Positions 27,046 to 35,595 of a stretch of DNA of 64,000 bases are shown here, one piece after another. The notes below the pieces were generated by a model. It was not told where the DNA came from. It saw nothing but the letters and a program-made list of their open reading frames with translations, and searched no databases. The position numbers were made by a program, and so were the translations under genes. The first letter of the stretch is position 1. Every line of letters begins with the position of its first letter. This DNA is from Filomicrobium sp. (lineage in GTDB: Bacteria > Pseudomonadota > Alphaproteobacteria > Rhizobiales > Hyphomicrobiaceae), in NCBI GenBank assembly GCA_017792465.1, contig CP051234.1, positions 1,614,606 through 1,678,605 of the forward strand, written 5' to 3'.

Positions 27046-28069
27046 CCGGCCTGTTCTCCACGGAGGCTTGTTCGAAGGTGGCCATCTTGTTGTGGGTGGC
27101 AACGGCAGCGCGGACAAGAGCGGCGGCAAGCGCTGCTCCAGTTCCCTCGCCCAGCCGCATCCCCAAAACAAGCAGCGGTTCGATCTTCATCTTTTGCAAC
27201 GCCGTCTCGTGGGCCGGCTCGCCTGAGACATGCCCGGCCAGGCAGTGGTCGATGATCTGCGGGTTATTGGCAAACATCGGCGCGACGCTGGCTGTGACGA
27301 CGTAGCCATCGAGAATGACGGGCAAGCGCTGGTGGCGCGCGGCGAGAATGGCACCGGCGATGGCTGCCGTCTCGCGGCCTCCGATCTGGCGCACGATTTC
27401 AAATGCGGCCGGCTGATCTTCGCGATCGATCAGCCCTGCACGGGCGACGGCCTTGTCGATCACGGCGGCTTTGCGGGCGATGCCTTCTGCGTCATGACCG
27501 GTACCGGGGCCCGCCCAATCCTTGCCGTCACCGCCGAACGAGGCCGCGCACAAGGCAGCAGCAATGGTTGTGTTGCCGATCCCCATTTCGCCGAGAACGA
27601 GGATATCGCTTGCGTCGTCGACGACGTCGGCGCCGGCATTCAAAGCAGCAAGCGTTTCGGCGGCGCTCATCGCGGGGGCAATGGCGATATCTTTTGTCGG
27701 CTTATCGAGTTCGAGCGGAACGACCTGCAATTCCAGCCCGAGAGTGCTTGAGATCGCGTTGATGGCCGCCCCGCCGGACTGGAAGTTCTGGACCATCTGC
27801 TGGGTCACGGACGCCGGATAAGGCGAGACGCCCTGCGCCGTGACGCCGTGGTTTCCGGCAAAGACGACGACCTTCACACGCTTCGCCCGCGGAATCCCGT
27901 CGACATGCCAACCGGCCAAATGAGTGGCGATTTCTTCCAGGCGTCCGAGCGATCCCGGCGGCTTCGTCAAGCGATCCTGTCGGCGCGCGGCCATCAGGCG
28001 ATGTACTTCGTTCGGCCCTGGCAGAGTTGCCAGCGCCTTTTCGAAGGCCTCGGGCGTTTCAAACAACAT
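27035..28069 (-). CDS. cobT: Nicotinate-nucleotide--dimethylbenzimidazole phosphoribosyltransferase
   Basis: 344 residues; makes alpha-ribazole phosphate from nicotinate mononucleotide and 5,6-dimethylbenzimidazole. Motifs: TKPPGSLGRLEEIA, VVFAGNHGVTAQGVSPYP, GEMGIGNTTIAAALCAA, GGRETAAIAGAI and KIEPLLVLGMRLGEGTGAALA with the catalytic Glu near the end. The start at 28069 (MLFETPEAFEKAL) removes an unconserved 80-residue extension that overlaps prfC. It begins 10 bp after the end of prfC and opens the cob operon, with no riboswitch visible in the 10-bp gap. Confidence 0.95.
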   Translation of the reverse strand: MLFETPEAFEKALATLPGPNEVHRLMAARRQDRLTKPPGSLGRLEEIATHLAGWHVDGIPRAKRVKVVVFAGNHGVTAQGVSPYPASVTQQMVQNFQSGGAAINAISSTLGLELQVVPLELDKPTKDIAIAPAMSAAETLAALNAGADVVDDASDILVLGEMGIGNTTIAAALCAASFGGDGKDWAGPGTGHDAEGIARKAAVIDKAVARAGLIDREDQPAAFEIVRQIGGRETAAIAGAILAARHQRLPVILDGYVVTASVAPMFANNPQIIDHCLAGHVSGEPAHETALQKMKIEPLLVLGMRLGEGTGAALAAALVRAAVATHNKMATFEQASVENRPDAE

Positions 28070-28079
28070 CGCGAAGCCT

Positions 28080-29756
28080 TCAGGTTGGGTTGACCGTCTT
28101 GATGTCGATGAACTCGATCTCGGTGTGCCGGTCGCGCGTCGTCGACAGGTTGTAGATCGATGGCGCGAGATAGACGTAATCGCCGTCGAGGTCTTTGGCG
28201 ATGTTGCTGCGATAGCGGTTGACGAACGTCTCCAGCGCTTTCTCGTCGTCGCACCTGATCCATCTGACCGTGTCGCACGGGGCCGGATCGTAAGCAGCGT
28301 TGAGCCCATACTCGTGGGTCAGGCGGTCGACCAGAACGTCGAGCTGCAGCGCGCCGATGACACCGATGACCGGCTGGGTGCCATCGATCGGAACAAAGAG
28401 CTGCACGACGCCTTCTTCGGCCATTTCCTGCAAGGCGTCTTTGAGCTTCTTGGCCTTGATCGCATCTTCCAACCGAACGCGTCGAAGGATCTCCGGGGCG
28501 AAGTTGGGGATGCCGAGGAAGCTGATGTCTTCGCCTTCGGTCAAGGCATCACCTATGCGGAGCAGGCCGCGGTTGGGGATGCCGACGACATCGCCGGCAA
28601 AGGCTTCATCGGCCACCGAGCGGTCCTGGGCGAAGAAGAACTGCGGCGCCGTCAGCGCCATCGTCTTGCCGGTCCTGGAGACCCTCGCCTTCATACCGCG
28701 TGTCAGCTTGCCCGAGCAGACGCGCATGAACGCAATGCGGTCGCGGTGCTGCGGGTCCATGTTCGCCTGGATCTTGAAGACGATGCCGGTCATTTTTTTT
28801 TCATCGGCAACGACGGTTCGGGTTGCGGCCTGCTGGTCTCGCGGTGGCGGCGCATGGGCGACAAGCGCATCTAGAAGATCGCGGACGCCGAAGTTCTTCA
28901 AGGCGCTCCCGAAGAAGACCGGCGTCAACGTGCCCTGGCGGAACGCCTCGACATCGAACTGCTTGGCGCCTTCTTCGACGAGTTCGATTTCCTCGCGCCA
29001 GGTTTCCAGGTCGCGGCCCTCAAGCAGCGTATCGAAAATCGGATCGTTTGCTCCGGCGACCGGCTCGCCGTCAGGGCTTTGATCGACGCGGCGGATGCGC
29101 TTGGCGGCCATGTCGTAGGTGCCGCGGAACTGCGCGCCGGAACCGATCGGCCAAACCATCGGAGCGGTGTCGAGCGCGAGGGTCTGTTCGACCTCATGCA
29201 GCAGGTCGAGCGGCTCTTGTGCCTCACGATCCATCTTGTTGACGAAGGTGATGATCGGGATGTCGCGAAGGCGGCAGATCTCAAACAGCTTGAGCGTGCG
29301 CGCCTCGATACCGCGAGCGGCGTCGATGACCATGATGGCGGAGTCGACGGCGGTCAGCGTGCGATAGGTATGGTCGGAGAAGTCTTCGTGGCCGGGGGTG
29401 TCGAGCAGATTAAAGACGGTGCCGCCATATTCGAATGTCATCACCGAGGTGACGACCGAAATGCCGCGCGATTTCTCGATCGCCATCCAGTCGGATCTGG
29501 TCGAACGGCGGTCCTTTTTAGCTTTGACCTGGCCTGCCAGCTGGATCGCACCGCCGAATAGCAGCAGTTTTTCCGTCAGGGTCGTTTTACCGGCGTCAGG
29601 GTGCGAGATGATCGCGAACGTGCGCCGGCGGGCGATTTCATAGCTGAGATCGCCGGGCCTGCCAGCCGGGGCCTGGGGCCTTGATTTGGTTTCTGCTTCC
29701 GCGCCGTCAGGCGGCGCCGCACCATCTGCCATGATCGCTCGTATTGCCTTGTTCAA
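28080..29756 (-). CDS. prfC: Peptide chain release factor 3
   Basis: 558-residue translational GTPase that recycles release factors 1 and 2. G1 HPDAGKTT, G2 SRGISVVTSVMTF, G3 DTPGHED and G4 NKMD are present, together with the RF3-type segment FFGSALKNFGVRDLLDALV and PVIGVIGALQLDVLVDRL. The first 35 residues before GDLSYEIARRRTFAIISH are a charged extension beyond the core family; a Met at residue 9 is an alternative start. The cob genes follow on the same strand and may be read through. Confidence 0.95.
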   Translation of the reverse strand: MNKAIRAIMADGAAPPDGAEAETKSRPQAPAGRPGDLSYEIARRRTFAIISHPDAGKTTLTEKLLLFGGAIQLAGQVKAKKDRRSTRSDWMAIEKSRGISVVTSVMTFEYGGTVFNLLDTPGHEDFSDHTYRTLTAVDSAIMVIDAARGIEARTLKLFEICRLRDIPIITFVNKMDREAQEPLDLLHEVEQTLALDTAPMVWPIGSGAQFRGTYDMAAKRIRRVDQSPDGEPVAGANDPIFDTLLEGRDLETWREEIELVEEGAKQFDVEAFRQGTLTPVFFGSALKNFGVRDLLDALVAHAPPPRDQQAATRTVVADEKKMTGIVFKIQANMDPQHRDRIAFMRVCSGKLTRGMKARVSRTGKTMALTAPQFFFAQDRSVADEAFAGDVVGIPNRGLLRIGDALTEGEDISFLGIPNFAPEILRRVRLEDAIKAKKLKDALQEMAEEGVVQLFVPIDGTQPVIGVIGALQLDVLVDRLTHEYGLNAAYDPAPCDTVRWIRCDDEKALETFVNRYRSNIAKDLDGDYVYLAPSIYNLSTTRDRHTEIEFIDIKTVNPT

Positions 29757-29995
29757 TCATTGAGCAACGGCTTCTATCGCACGATTGGCCAAAATGCGAG
29801 GGGAGAGCCGAGGATTTCCCATTGCGCAATGGGGGAGAGTTGCGCTAGATCAGCACCTCGTTTCGAGGAATCACCGTTCCTCGCAGCGCGGGCTTGTGCC
29901 CAGTTTCCTGCTTTTTCGGTGGTTGGCGCACGGATTTGCCTCGCAAGAGGGCCGCGCCACGGGGCCTTTCAGGCCTGAAACCGACAAGAAGCATC

Positions 29996-30070
29996 GCTGC
30001 CGTAGCTCAGGGGTAGAGCACTCCCTTGGTAAGGGAGAGGCCGAGAGTTCAAATCTCTCCGGCAGCACCA
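29996..30070 (+). tRNA. tRNA-Thr (anticodon GGT)
   Basis: Cloverleaf: acceptor GCTGCCG (29996-30002) pairs with CGGCAGC (30060-30066); D-arm with GGGGTAG; anticodon arm CTCCC-TTGGTAA-GGGAG; T-arm GAGAGTTCAAATCTCTC. The discriminator A is at 30067 and CCA is encoded at 30068-30070. A GGT anticodon reads ACC and ACU threonine codons. Confidence 0.95.
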
Positions 30071-30631
30071 TTTTTGATCTTACGCGCTTAACGAGCTCCG
30101 ATGGGGCGGGCTCTTCGCCCGGCGGTGCAGTCGCACCGCTTGATCTCACGCGCTTAACGCGTTCCGATGGGGCGAGTGGTTGCCGTTCCCACGCCAAGCC
30201 TCGCCTCAATAATGAGCCGGCCGATCCTTGAATGGGACGCGAGACTACTCCCTTGAATTGATAATAACGACGAATATCCGCTGAAGGCTTGGCCAACGAC
30301 ACTGGACGTTCATGGCATAGGTCAAAGCGGGGATGAGGCATTTCGGGAATTCTGACGACGCAATGCTCTTTGGCTGCGCAATTGCATAGGTGGGGGCTGT
30401 CTTCGCATCATGTGAGACGAGCAGCGGAATTGGATCGCGCGGAGCTGGTTTGGCATCGGGTTCGCGGTCCTGCGGCGAGCCGTTTACCTTGCTTCGTTCT
30501 TTGACGTCATGAATACCAACTGGGCCTTCCTGCTAATGCCGCAATAACAAGAATGAATTAAAGACGAGCTATAGAACAAGCTGGTTGCCTGCGTCTGAAG
30601 GCAGCTCTGTCTTGTTTCTCGGAGTGAAACC
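30071..30631. other. Intergenic region with a 35-bp imperfect direct repeat after the tRNA
   Basis: No credible gene. Two copies of a 35-bp sequence lie at 30074-30108 and 30140-30174 (TTGATCT, then ACGCGCTTAACG, ending CCGATGGGGCG), spaced 66 bp start to start, with three to four mismatches. The rest (30180-30631) shows no feature I can support except the ribosome site CGGAG before 30632. Confidence 0.6.
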
Positions 30632-31636
30632 ATGTGGGCAACCCCCCTTGCTGTTTTGGTGGCTGTGGTCGCGAGTGGATGGTTCGACGGCGCATGTGCT
30701 CGTCCGTCCTTCAGCTGGTCTGCACCGTTATCCCAAAATAGTGATAATTCACGGGAAGCAGTTCGGGTTCGCGCGAACGGGCTTGCGGCTCGGAGAAACT
30801 CGCTGGCCGAAGGCATCGGCCGAAATTCCAAAAGTCTGGACGGGAGTTCGACGCGCAAGCCTGTTCCCGTAAAAACTGCGCAGGCCACCGCATCGGGAAG
30901 CTGCCAATCCGGTGACGATGTCAAAGTTGGCACAGAGGTCGATCCAGCCGGCCTGGCGCGGCTCAGCATCTCTGCACCCTGCCATGCGAACGAGGCTTTC
31001 AGCGTCGAATACGGGCGCTATGCTTTTGGCGGCAAGCTCAATGGCGACGGGGACGGGGTATACACGCTTGATCTTTTTCTTGGCGCCCAGGAGCCGATCG
31101 CCGTTTCCATCCCGGGAGGGCCCAAGACATCGGTTCCTGCTCCGGACGTCGACCTCAGGGGCTTATCGAAGGTGGCGCTTGTCTGGCGGCCCGATATCAA
31201 TCTTGATCTGCACGCTTTGGAATACCTGGCGAAACCTGGCTCGCCCGGTCACGTGTGGCCAGGTATGCCAGCCTCGCTCACCCAGGCGCGAGAGGCGGTT
31301 GCCGGAACCAAAAAAGGCCACGGCTTTATCAGTTCATCGTCGGATGGAACCGATGACGGAGACAAAGCCGACGTCTACACGTTCGTCCACGAGCCCAAAC
31401 AACATTCCGGCATCGTCTCATTATTTGTAGATTATGAAACGCGCGCCAAAGAAAAACGCCCCGATACTTGCGGAAATGGTGCAAACGCGCGCATGCATTT
31501 TGATATCGTGCGATTGTCAAAGGGGAAGACAGTCAAGCGGGAAAAGATTTTGATCGCGCCGCTGGCGTGCGACGCGGACCTTGGCGGCAAGTCTCGTTAC
31601 CTGCGCTACGGCATTCGGGACATGCGGGTCAGGTGA
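30632..31636 (+). CDS. Secreted protein of unknown function
   Basis: 334 residues. An N-terminal signal (TPLAVLVAVVASGWFDGACA) leads into about 65 residues of low-complexity Ser/Arg/Ala sequence, then a domain starting near SGSCQSGDDVKVGTEVD with a conserved-looking LSISAPCHANEAFSVEYG and GVYTLDLFLGAQEPI, and a second half with FISSSSDGTDDGDKADVYTFVHEP and a paired cysteine (PDTCGNG, LACDADLGG). I do not recognise the family. GGAG lies before the ATG. It is 54 bp upstream of the PstS-like/OmpA gene on the same strand and may be co-transcribed, so a shared cell-envelope role is possible. Confidence 0.65.
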   Translation: MWATPLAVLVAVVASGWFDGACARPSFSWSAPLSQNSDNSREAVRVRANGLAARRNSLAEGIGRNSKSLDGSSTRKPVPVKTAQATASGSCQSGDDVKVGTEVDPAGLARLSISAPCHANEAFSVEYGRYAFGGKLNGDGDGVYTLDLFLGAQEPIAVSIPGGPKTSVPAPDVDLRGLSKVALVWRPDINLDLHALEYLAKPGSPGHVWPGMPASLTQAREAVAGTKKGHGFISSSSDGTDDGDKADVYTFVHEPKQHSGIVSLFVDYETRAKEKRPDTCGNGANARMHFDIVRLSKGKTVKREKILIAPLACDADLGGKSRYLRYGIRDMRVR

Positions 31637-31690
31637 GTTTTGGGGGTCGAAACGATGGACATGGCAAGCGTCCAAAGGAGTAGGAGTATT

Positions 31691-33283
31691 ATGTCAGGCT
31701 GCATGAAATACTTGAAAGCTGGATTGCTGGCAGTGTTGTTGGCCGTTTCGGGGCATCAAGGGGCCGTCGCGCAGGAAATTCGCTTACAGCTCAAGGGGGG
31801 CGGGTTCGAGATGACCGGCGACCTTGAAGCGTACGACGGTGAGAAATACGTCCTTAACTCGCCGGTGTTCGGCAAAATGACGGTCGATGGCAGCCGGTTT
31901 GACTGCGTCAGCGATAATTGTCCAACCGGTCCTGTCAGCGCGGGCGGGCGCAAGGCGCTGGCCGGCGGGCCGATCTCGGGCGACATCATCATTGCCGGCT
32001 CGAATACGATCGGCAATGCGCTGATGCCGGCGATTATCGAGAAGTTCGCCGAACTGCACGGACTTGAAGCCACGCGCGTCGTTGGCGCCGACCCACTCGA
32101 CCTCACGTTTCAGCTCCTGAATAAGCGCGGCGACCAGATCGCGTCGGTGCAGCTGCTTCGCTACGGCTCCTCCACCTCGTTCAAAGAACTTGCTGTGGGG
32201 CGGACCGAAGTCGGGATGGCATCGCGCAGGATCAAGGACCAGGAAGCAGCGCAACTGCAGGCAGCCGGTCTTGGCAATATGCGGCAGGCCGACCACGAAC
32301 ATGTCCTGGGGCTCGACGGCATTATCGTCATCGTGAGCCCCGACAACCCCGCCGTTTCGATCACGCTGGAGAATGCGGCGAAGATCTTTGCCGGTGAGTT
32401 GACGGACTGGTCACAGCTTGGTCTGCCCGGCGGCCCCATCAACGTTTACGCACCTAGTGGGGAATCGGGGACGTTCGAGACTTTCAACAATCTGGTCTTG
32501 AAGCCCAACAATCTGAAACTGGGCAACAACGTCAAACGGACGGAGAACCACGCGCAGCAGTCAGACTGGGTGGCGATCGACCCGCAAGGCATCGGTTTTG
32601 TCGGCATCGCCTATCAGCGCAACGCGAAGCCGCTGAACATCCGGTCGGCGTGCGGGCTGATCTCCCGGCCAACCAAGTTCAGCATGAAGACCGAAGAATA
32701 CCCGCTGACACGACGCCTTTATCTTTACACTCCGGGGCAGCCAAAATCTCCGCTGGCACGGCAGATCCTCGATTACGCTTTGTCCGATGAAGCGCAGGAG
32801 GTTGTGGCCGGGGCGGATTTTGTCGACCAGACACCCGACGTGCTGGCGTTCAATGAACAAAAAGCGCGGATCGCCTATGCGCTGAATGCCGAAGACAAGG
32901 ATTTCGACATCAACGCCATGCGCAATTTCATCAAGGACATCGTCCAGGCTGAGCGCGTGACCTCGACGCTACGCTTTGAAACGGCGTCCTTCACCCTCGA
33001 CAACAAAGCGCTCCAGGATATCGACCGCCTTGCCCGCCTGCTCAAGACGCCGGACTACAAGGACAAACAGGTGATGCTGATCGGCTTTGCGGACTCGGTT
33101 GGGTCTTATGCGCCAAACCTGCGCCTGTCGCAGCTACGCGCTCAGGCCGTTGCCGCCGCTCTTAGAAAGGCCGGACACAGCGGCTCTGTCGTCAAGGCCT
33201 ACGGTGAGCTCGCGCCTGTCGCCTGCAACGACAAAACCGAGAACCGGCACTTCAATCGCCGGGTTGAGGTCTGGGTCAAATAG
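31691..33283 (+). CDS. Periplasmic PstS-like substrate-binding domain fused to OmpA-like domain
   Basis: 530 residues. Signal peptide to about AVAQE; a small beta-rich N-terminal segment (IRLQLKGGGFEMTGDLEAYDGEKYVLNSP and a Cys pair); a phosphate-binding-like domain (IIIAGSNTIGNALMPAIIEKFAE, VGMASRRIKDQE, GIIVIVSPDNP, YAPSGESGTFETFNNLVL); and a C-terminal OmpA domain that binds peptidoglycan (VMLIGFADSVGSYAPNLRLSQLRAQAVAAAL). The start at 31691 follows GGAGTAGGAG; an upstream frame to 31640 is less likely. A soluble PstS that is tied to the cell wall instead of to an ABC transporter is unusual; no pst transporter genes are adjacent. Confidence 0.8.
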   Translation: MSGCMKYLKAGLLAVLLAVSGHQGAVAQEIRLQLKGGGFEMTGDLEAYDGEKYVLNSPVFGKMTVDGSRFDCVSDNCPTGPVSAGGRKALAGGPISGDIIIAGSNTIGNALMPAIIEKFAELHGLEATRVVGADPLDLTFQLLNKRGDQIASVQLLRYGSSTSFKELAVGRTEVGMASRRIKDQEAAQLQAAGLGNMRQADHEHVLGLDGIIVIVSPDNPAVSITLENAAKIFAGELTDWSQLGLPGGPINVYAPSGESGTFETFNNLVLKPNNLKLGNNVKRTENHAQQSDWVAIDPQGIGFVGIAYQRNAKPLNIRSACGLISRPTKFSMKTEEYPLTRRLYLYTPGQPKSPLARQILDYALSDEAQEVVAGADFVDQTPDVLAFNEQKARIAYALNAEDKDFDINAMRNFIKDIVQAERVTSTLRFETASFTLDNKALQDIDRLARLLKTPDYKDKQVMLIGFADSVGSYAPNLRLSQLRAQAVAAALRKAGHSGSVVKAYGELAPVACNDKTENRHFNRRVEVWVK

Positions 33284-33310
33284 GGCTTCGATCCTGGCGA
33301 CGAAGAAACA

Positions 33311-33337
33311 AGGGCCGGTAAATATACCGGCCCTTTT
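33311..33337. terminator. Bidirectional terminator between convergent genes
   Basis: A perfect 10-bp stem, AGGGCCGGTA (33311-33320) and TACCGGCCCT (33325-33334), with a 4-nt loop, followed by TTTT on the plus side and by TGTTTC on the minus side. It ends the PstS-like/OmpA gene and the convergent response regulator gene. Confidence 0.85.
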
Positions 33338-33371
33338 CATATTTGCGATCGCAATGTCGGTCGGTGCCGCT

Positions 33372-33998
33372 TCAGCTATGGAGGTGCTCCAACGAGACCT
33401 TAATGAGGTCAGCGGTGCGCTGGAGACCGAGCTTGTTCTTGATCAGGCTGCAGGTGTTTGCGACCGTCTTGTATGAGACGCCGAGGGTTTCGGCGATTGC
33501 GGTCAGGCTCTTTCCGTCTCCCAGCAGGCGCAGAATTTCGACCTCGCGGGTGGTGAGCTGATGCAGCGGGTCCTCGCCGTCGAAGCGTCCGATGGCAAGC
33601 TTTTCGGCCAGTTCCGCTTCGATATAGTGGCCGCCATCGGAGACCTTGCGGACGGCCGCGACCAGTTCGTCAGCGCTCGCGCTTTTGGTGACGTAACCCT
33701 TGGCCCCGAGCTTCAAGGCGCGCGCCGCGTAGATCGGCTCGGAATGCATGGTGAAGACGATGACACGGGCCTTCTTGTCTTCGAGCAACAACCGACGCAA
33801 GAGTTCCAGCCCGCCAACGCCCTGCATGTTGAGATCAAGCAGAACAAGGTCGGGCTGCTCATTGCGGAATTGTGCCAGCGTTTCGTGACCGGTTTCGGCT
33901 TCGAGGATCTGTGTGCCGTCGATCGCTTCCAGCAATCTGCGAACGCCTGCACGTACGACGGAGTGGTCATCGACCAGGAGAATTTTAAGCCTCTTCAT
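33372..33998 (-). CDS. NarL/LuxR-family response regulator
   Basis: 208 residues: receiver with D52-type phospho-acceptor in LVLLDLNMQGVGG, acidic pocket VDDHS and conserved Lys in KGYVTKSASADELVAAV, then a LuxR helix-turn-helix (LTTREVEILRLLGDGKSLTAIAETLGVSYKTVANTC). It resembles UvrY/UhpA-type regulators. It overlaps the kinase gene upstream by 14 bp, so the pair is translationally coupled. Target genes are not evident; the PstS-like gene converges on it and does not share a promoter. Confidence 0.92.
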   Translation of the reverse strand: MKRLKILLVDDHSVVRAGVRRLLEAIDGTQILEAETGHETLAQFRNEQPDLVLLDLNMQGVGGLELLRRLLLEDKKARVIVFTMHSEPIYAARALKLGAKGYVTKSASADELVAAVRKVSDGGHYIEAELAEKLAIGRFDGEDPLHQLTTREVEILRLLGDGKSLTAIAETLGVSYKTVANTCSLIKNKLGLQRTADLIKVSLEHLHS

Positions 33999-35367
33999 GA
34001 ACTATTGTCCTCGTTGGGCCTCCAGTTAATTGTTCGGTTGTTTCGCTCATGGGTTCGCCGACCGGCAGCCAGGCTGAGACCTCGACTCCATCGCCGTCTT
34101 CGCGTGCTGTGACGTTCAAGCTGCCGTCGAAGGCCGCGACGCGCTCGCGCATGCCCGCAATGCCAAAGCCTGATGCGCTTTCCTGCTTTTGAAACCCGGA
34201 TCCGTTATCGCGCACCAGAATGGCGATGCCGCCCTCTTCGCGGGAGACGGTAATCTCGACGCGGGATGGCTTGCCGTGGCGCATGGCGTTGCTCAGCGAT
34301 TCCTGGACAATGCGGAAAACGGTCTGGTCGACCACTTCGCCGTAGGAACAATTCACCACATCGACATCGAATTCCACTGAGGGATAGCGGATGCGCCAGA
34401 AGCTCGTCAGGTTGTCGATGGCATCGATGAGGCCAACGTCCACAAGGCCTTTCGAACGCAATCGGCCAAGCAATTCCTTCACGTGGCGCTGCATGTGGCC
34501 GATCGCTTCGCGCATCGTTGCGAGGCGCGGCATGATTTCATCGTACTTTTCGTTCTCGACGAAGCGGCCGATTGTTGAGGCGTCGACATCGACAGAAAAC
34601 AGGAAGGGTCCGATCTCGTCGTGCAGATCGCGTGCGAGGTCCGCGCGCTCTTCTTCCTGGACGGTCGTGAGCTGGTCGTTGAGCCGGCGGTTCTTGTCTT
34701 CCATCTTGGCCAAGTTCTCGGCCATGACATTGAAGCCACGATAAACCTGGACAAGTTCTGCGGGTCCGGTCTCGGGGATCTTGGGTGCGGTTTTGGATTT
34801 GGAAACGTCGGCAAAGGATGCTGCCAGTTTGTCCAGCGGACGCAGCGCACGCCCAACGAGCCAGTAAACGCACCCTAAAACAAGCACGCACAACAGCCCC
34901 AGGATCTGCAACGTATTCCACGTATCGTGCCAGACTTCGGCAATCTCATTGTGCGAATCCGTTTCCAGCACGAAACTGCCCAGGCCCGAAAAGATCGGCG
35001 GCAAATCGACTTTGACGGTTCGTTCGGGCTGACGGATGACAGCTTCAAACCAGCTCGGAACGGTGCCGGGCGACGCGGCCGGTGTCGATTCCGAAATGAC
35101 GCGGCCGGCAGTATCCAGCCACCTTGCGCGCAAGTGCCGATTGCCGTTGAAGTCGGCGACCAGAAGGTGCAGGCGACGGCTTGGATCGGAGGATTCTTCA
35201 GCGTCATCGACGGCGTTGATCGAGATGCGGGCGCCGACGTCGATCGCGGCTTCCATTTCCTCGTCGACTTTCGAAAGCGCGTGCCAATAGCTGATCGCGC
35301 CGCCAAACAGCAGCGTGATCAGCGCCACCGCGATAATCGAAGCGACGAGTGTAGAGCGAAGTGACAT
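33985..35367 (-). CDS. Sensor histidine kinase, UhpB/NarX type (HisKA_3)
   Basis: 460 residues: helix at 7-28, a periplasmic region of about 130 residues (VDEEMEAAIDVGARISINAVDDAEESS), second helix around 155-175 (NTLQILGLLCVLVLGCVYWLVG), HAMP, then HisKA_3 with LARDLHDEIGPFLFSVDVD (phospho-acceptor His) and an HATPase domain (IVQESLSNAMRHG, VRDNGSGF, GFGIAGMRERVAAFDGSL). It partners with the NarL-type regulator. The signal is unknown. Confidence 0.92.
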   Translation of the reverse strand: MSLRSTLVASIIAVALITLLFGGAISYWHALSKVDEEMEAAIDVGARISINAVDDAEESSDPSRRLHLLVADFNGNRHLRARWLDTAGRVISESTPAASPGTVPSWFEAVIRQPERTVKVDLPPIFSGLGSFVLETDSHNEIAEVWHDTWNTLQILGLLCVLVLGCVYWLVGRALRPLDKLAASFADVSKSKTAPKIPETGPAELVQVYRGFNVMAENLAKMEDKNRRLNDQLTTVQEEERADLARDLHDEIGPFLFSVDVDASTIGRFVENEKYDEIMPRLATMREAIGHMQRHVKELLGRLRSKGLVDVGLIDAIDNLTSFWRIRYPSVEFDVDVVNCSYGEVVDQTVFRIVQESLSNAMRHGKPSRVEITVSREEGGIAILVRDNGSGFQKQESASGFGIAGMRERVAAFDGSLNVTAREDGDGVEVSAWLPVGEPMSETTEQLTGGPTRTIVHEEA

Positions 35368-35595
35368 GCCTTGCGTTTACCAACTGCGCCGGCGCGCTGG
35401 AAGCGTTCGGCCGACAATTCAAGTTCCTTATATATATGAACTTAGCCGATCACTAAGAGGACGGCAGCAAGAACAGTAAGTTCAGTTATTTCGGGCGTTT
35501 TCGGCAAAGCCTTTATGGGCTTTTTTCCCAGGCGCGACCGCGTGAGGTGGACATATTGTACCGTCGACGGCGCGTTTTTGGCGAATCTGCGCTCG

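Noticed and set aside
29871-30341. Minus-strand reading frame of about 156 codons covering the tRNA-Thr
   Set aside because: It is antisense to the tRNA and repeat region, contains a tRNA-antisense peptide seen often as a spurious protein, and has no family features.
30484-30969. Minus-strand frame of 161 codons
   Set aside because: It overlaps the secreted-protein gene at 30632, has no ribosome site or family feature.
35506-35526. Small hairpin AAAGCC/GGCTTT with T-run on the plus strand
   Set aside because: The stem is only 6 bp, and no plus-strand gene precedes it.
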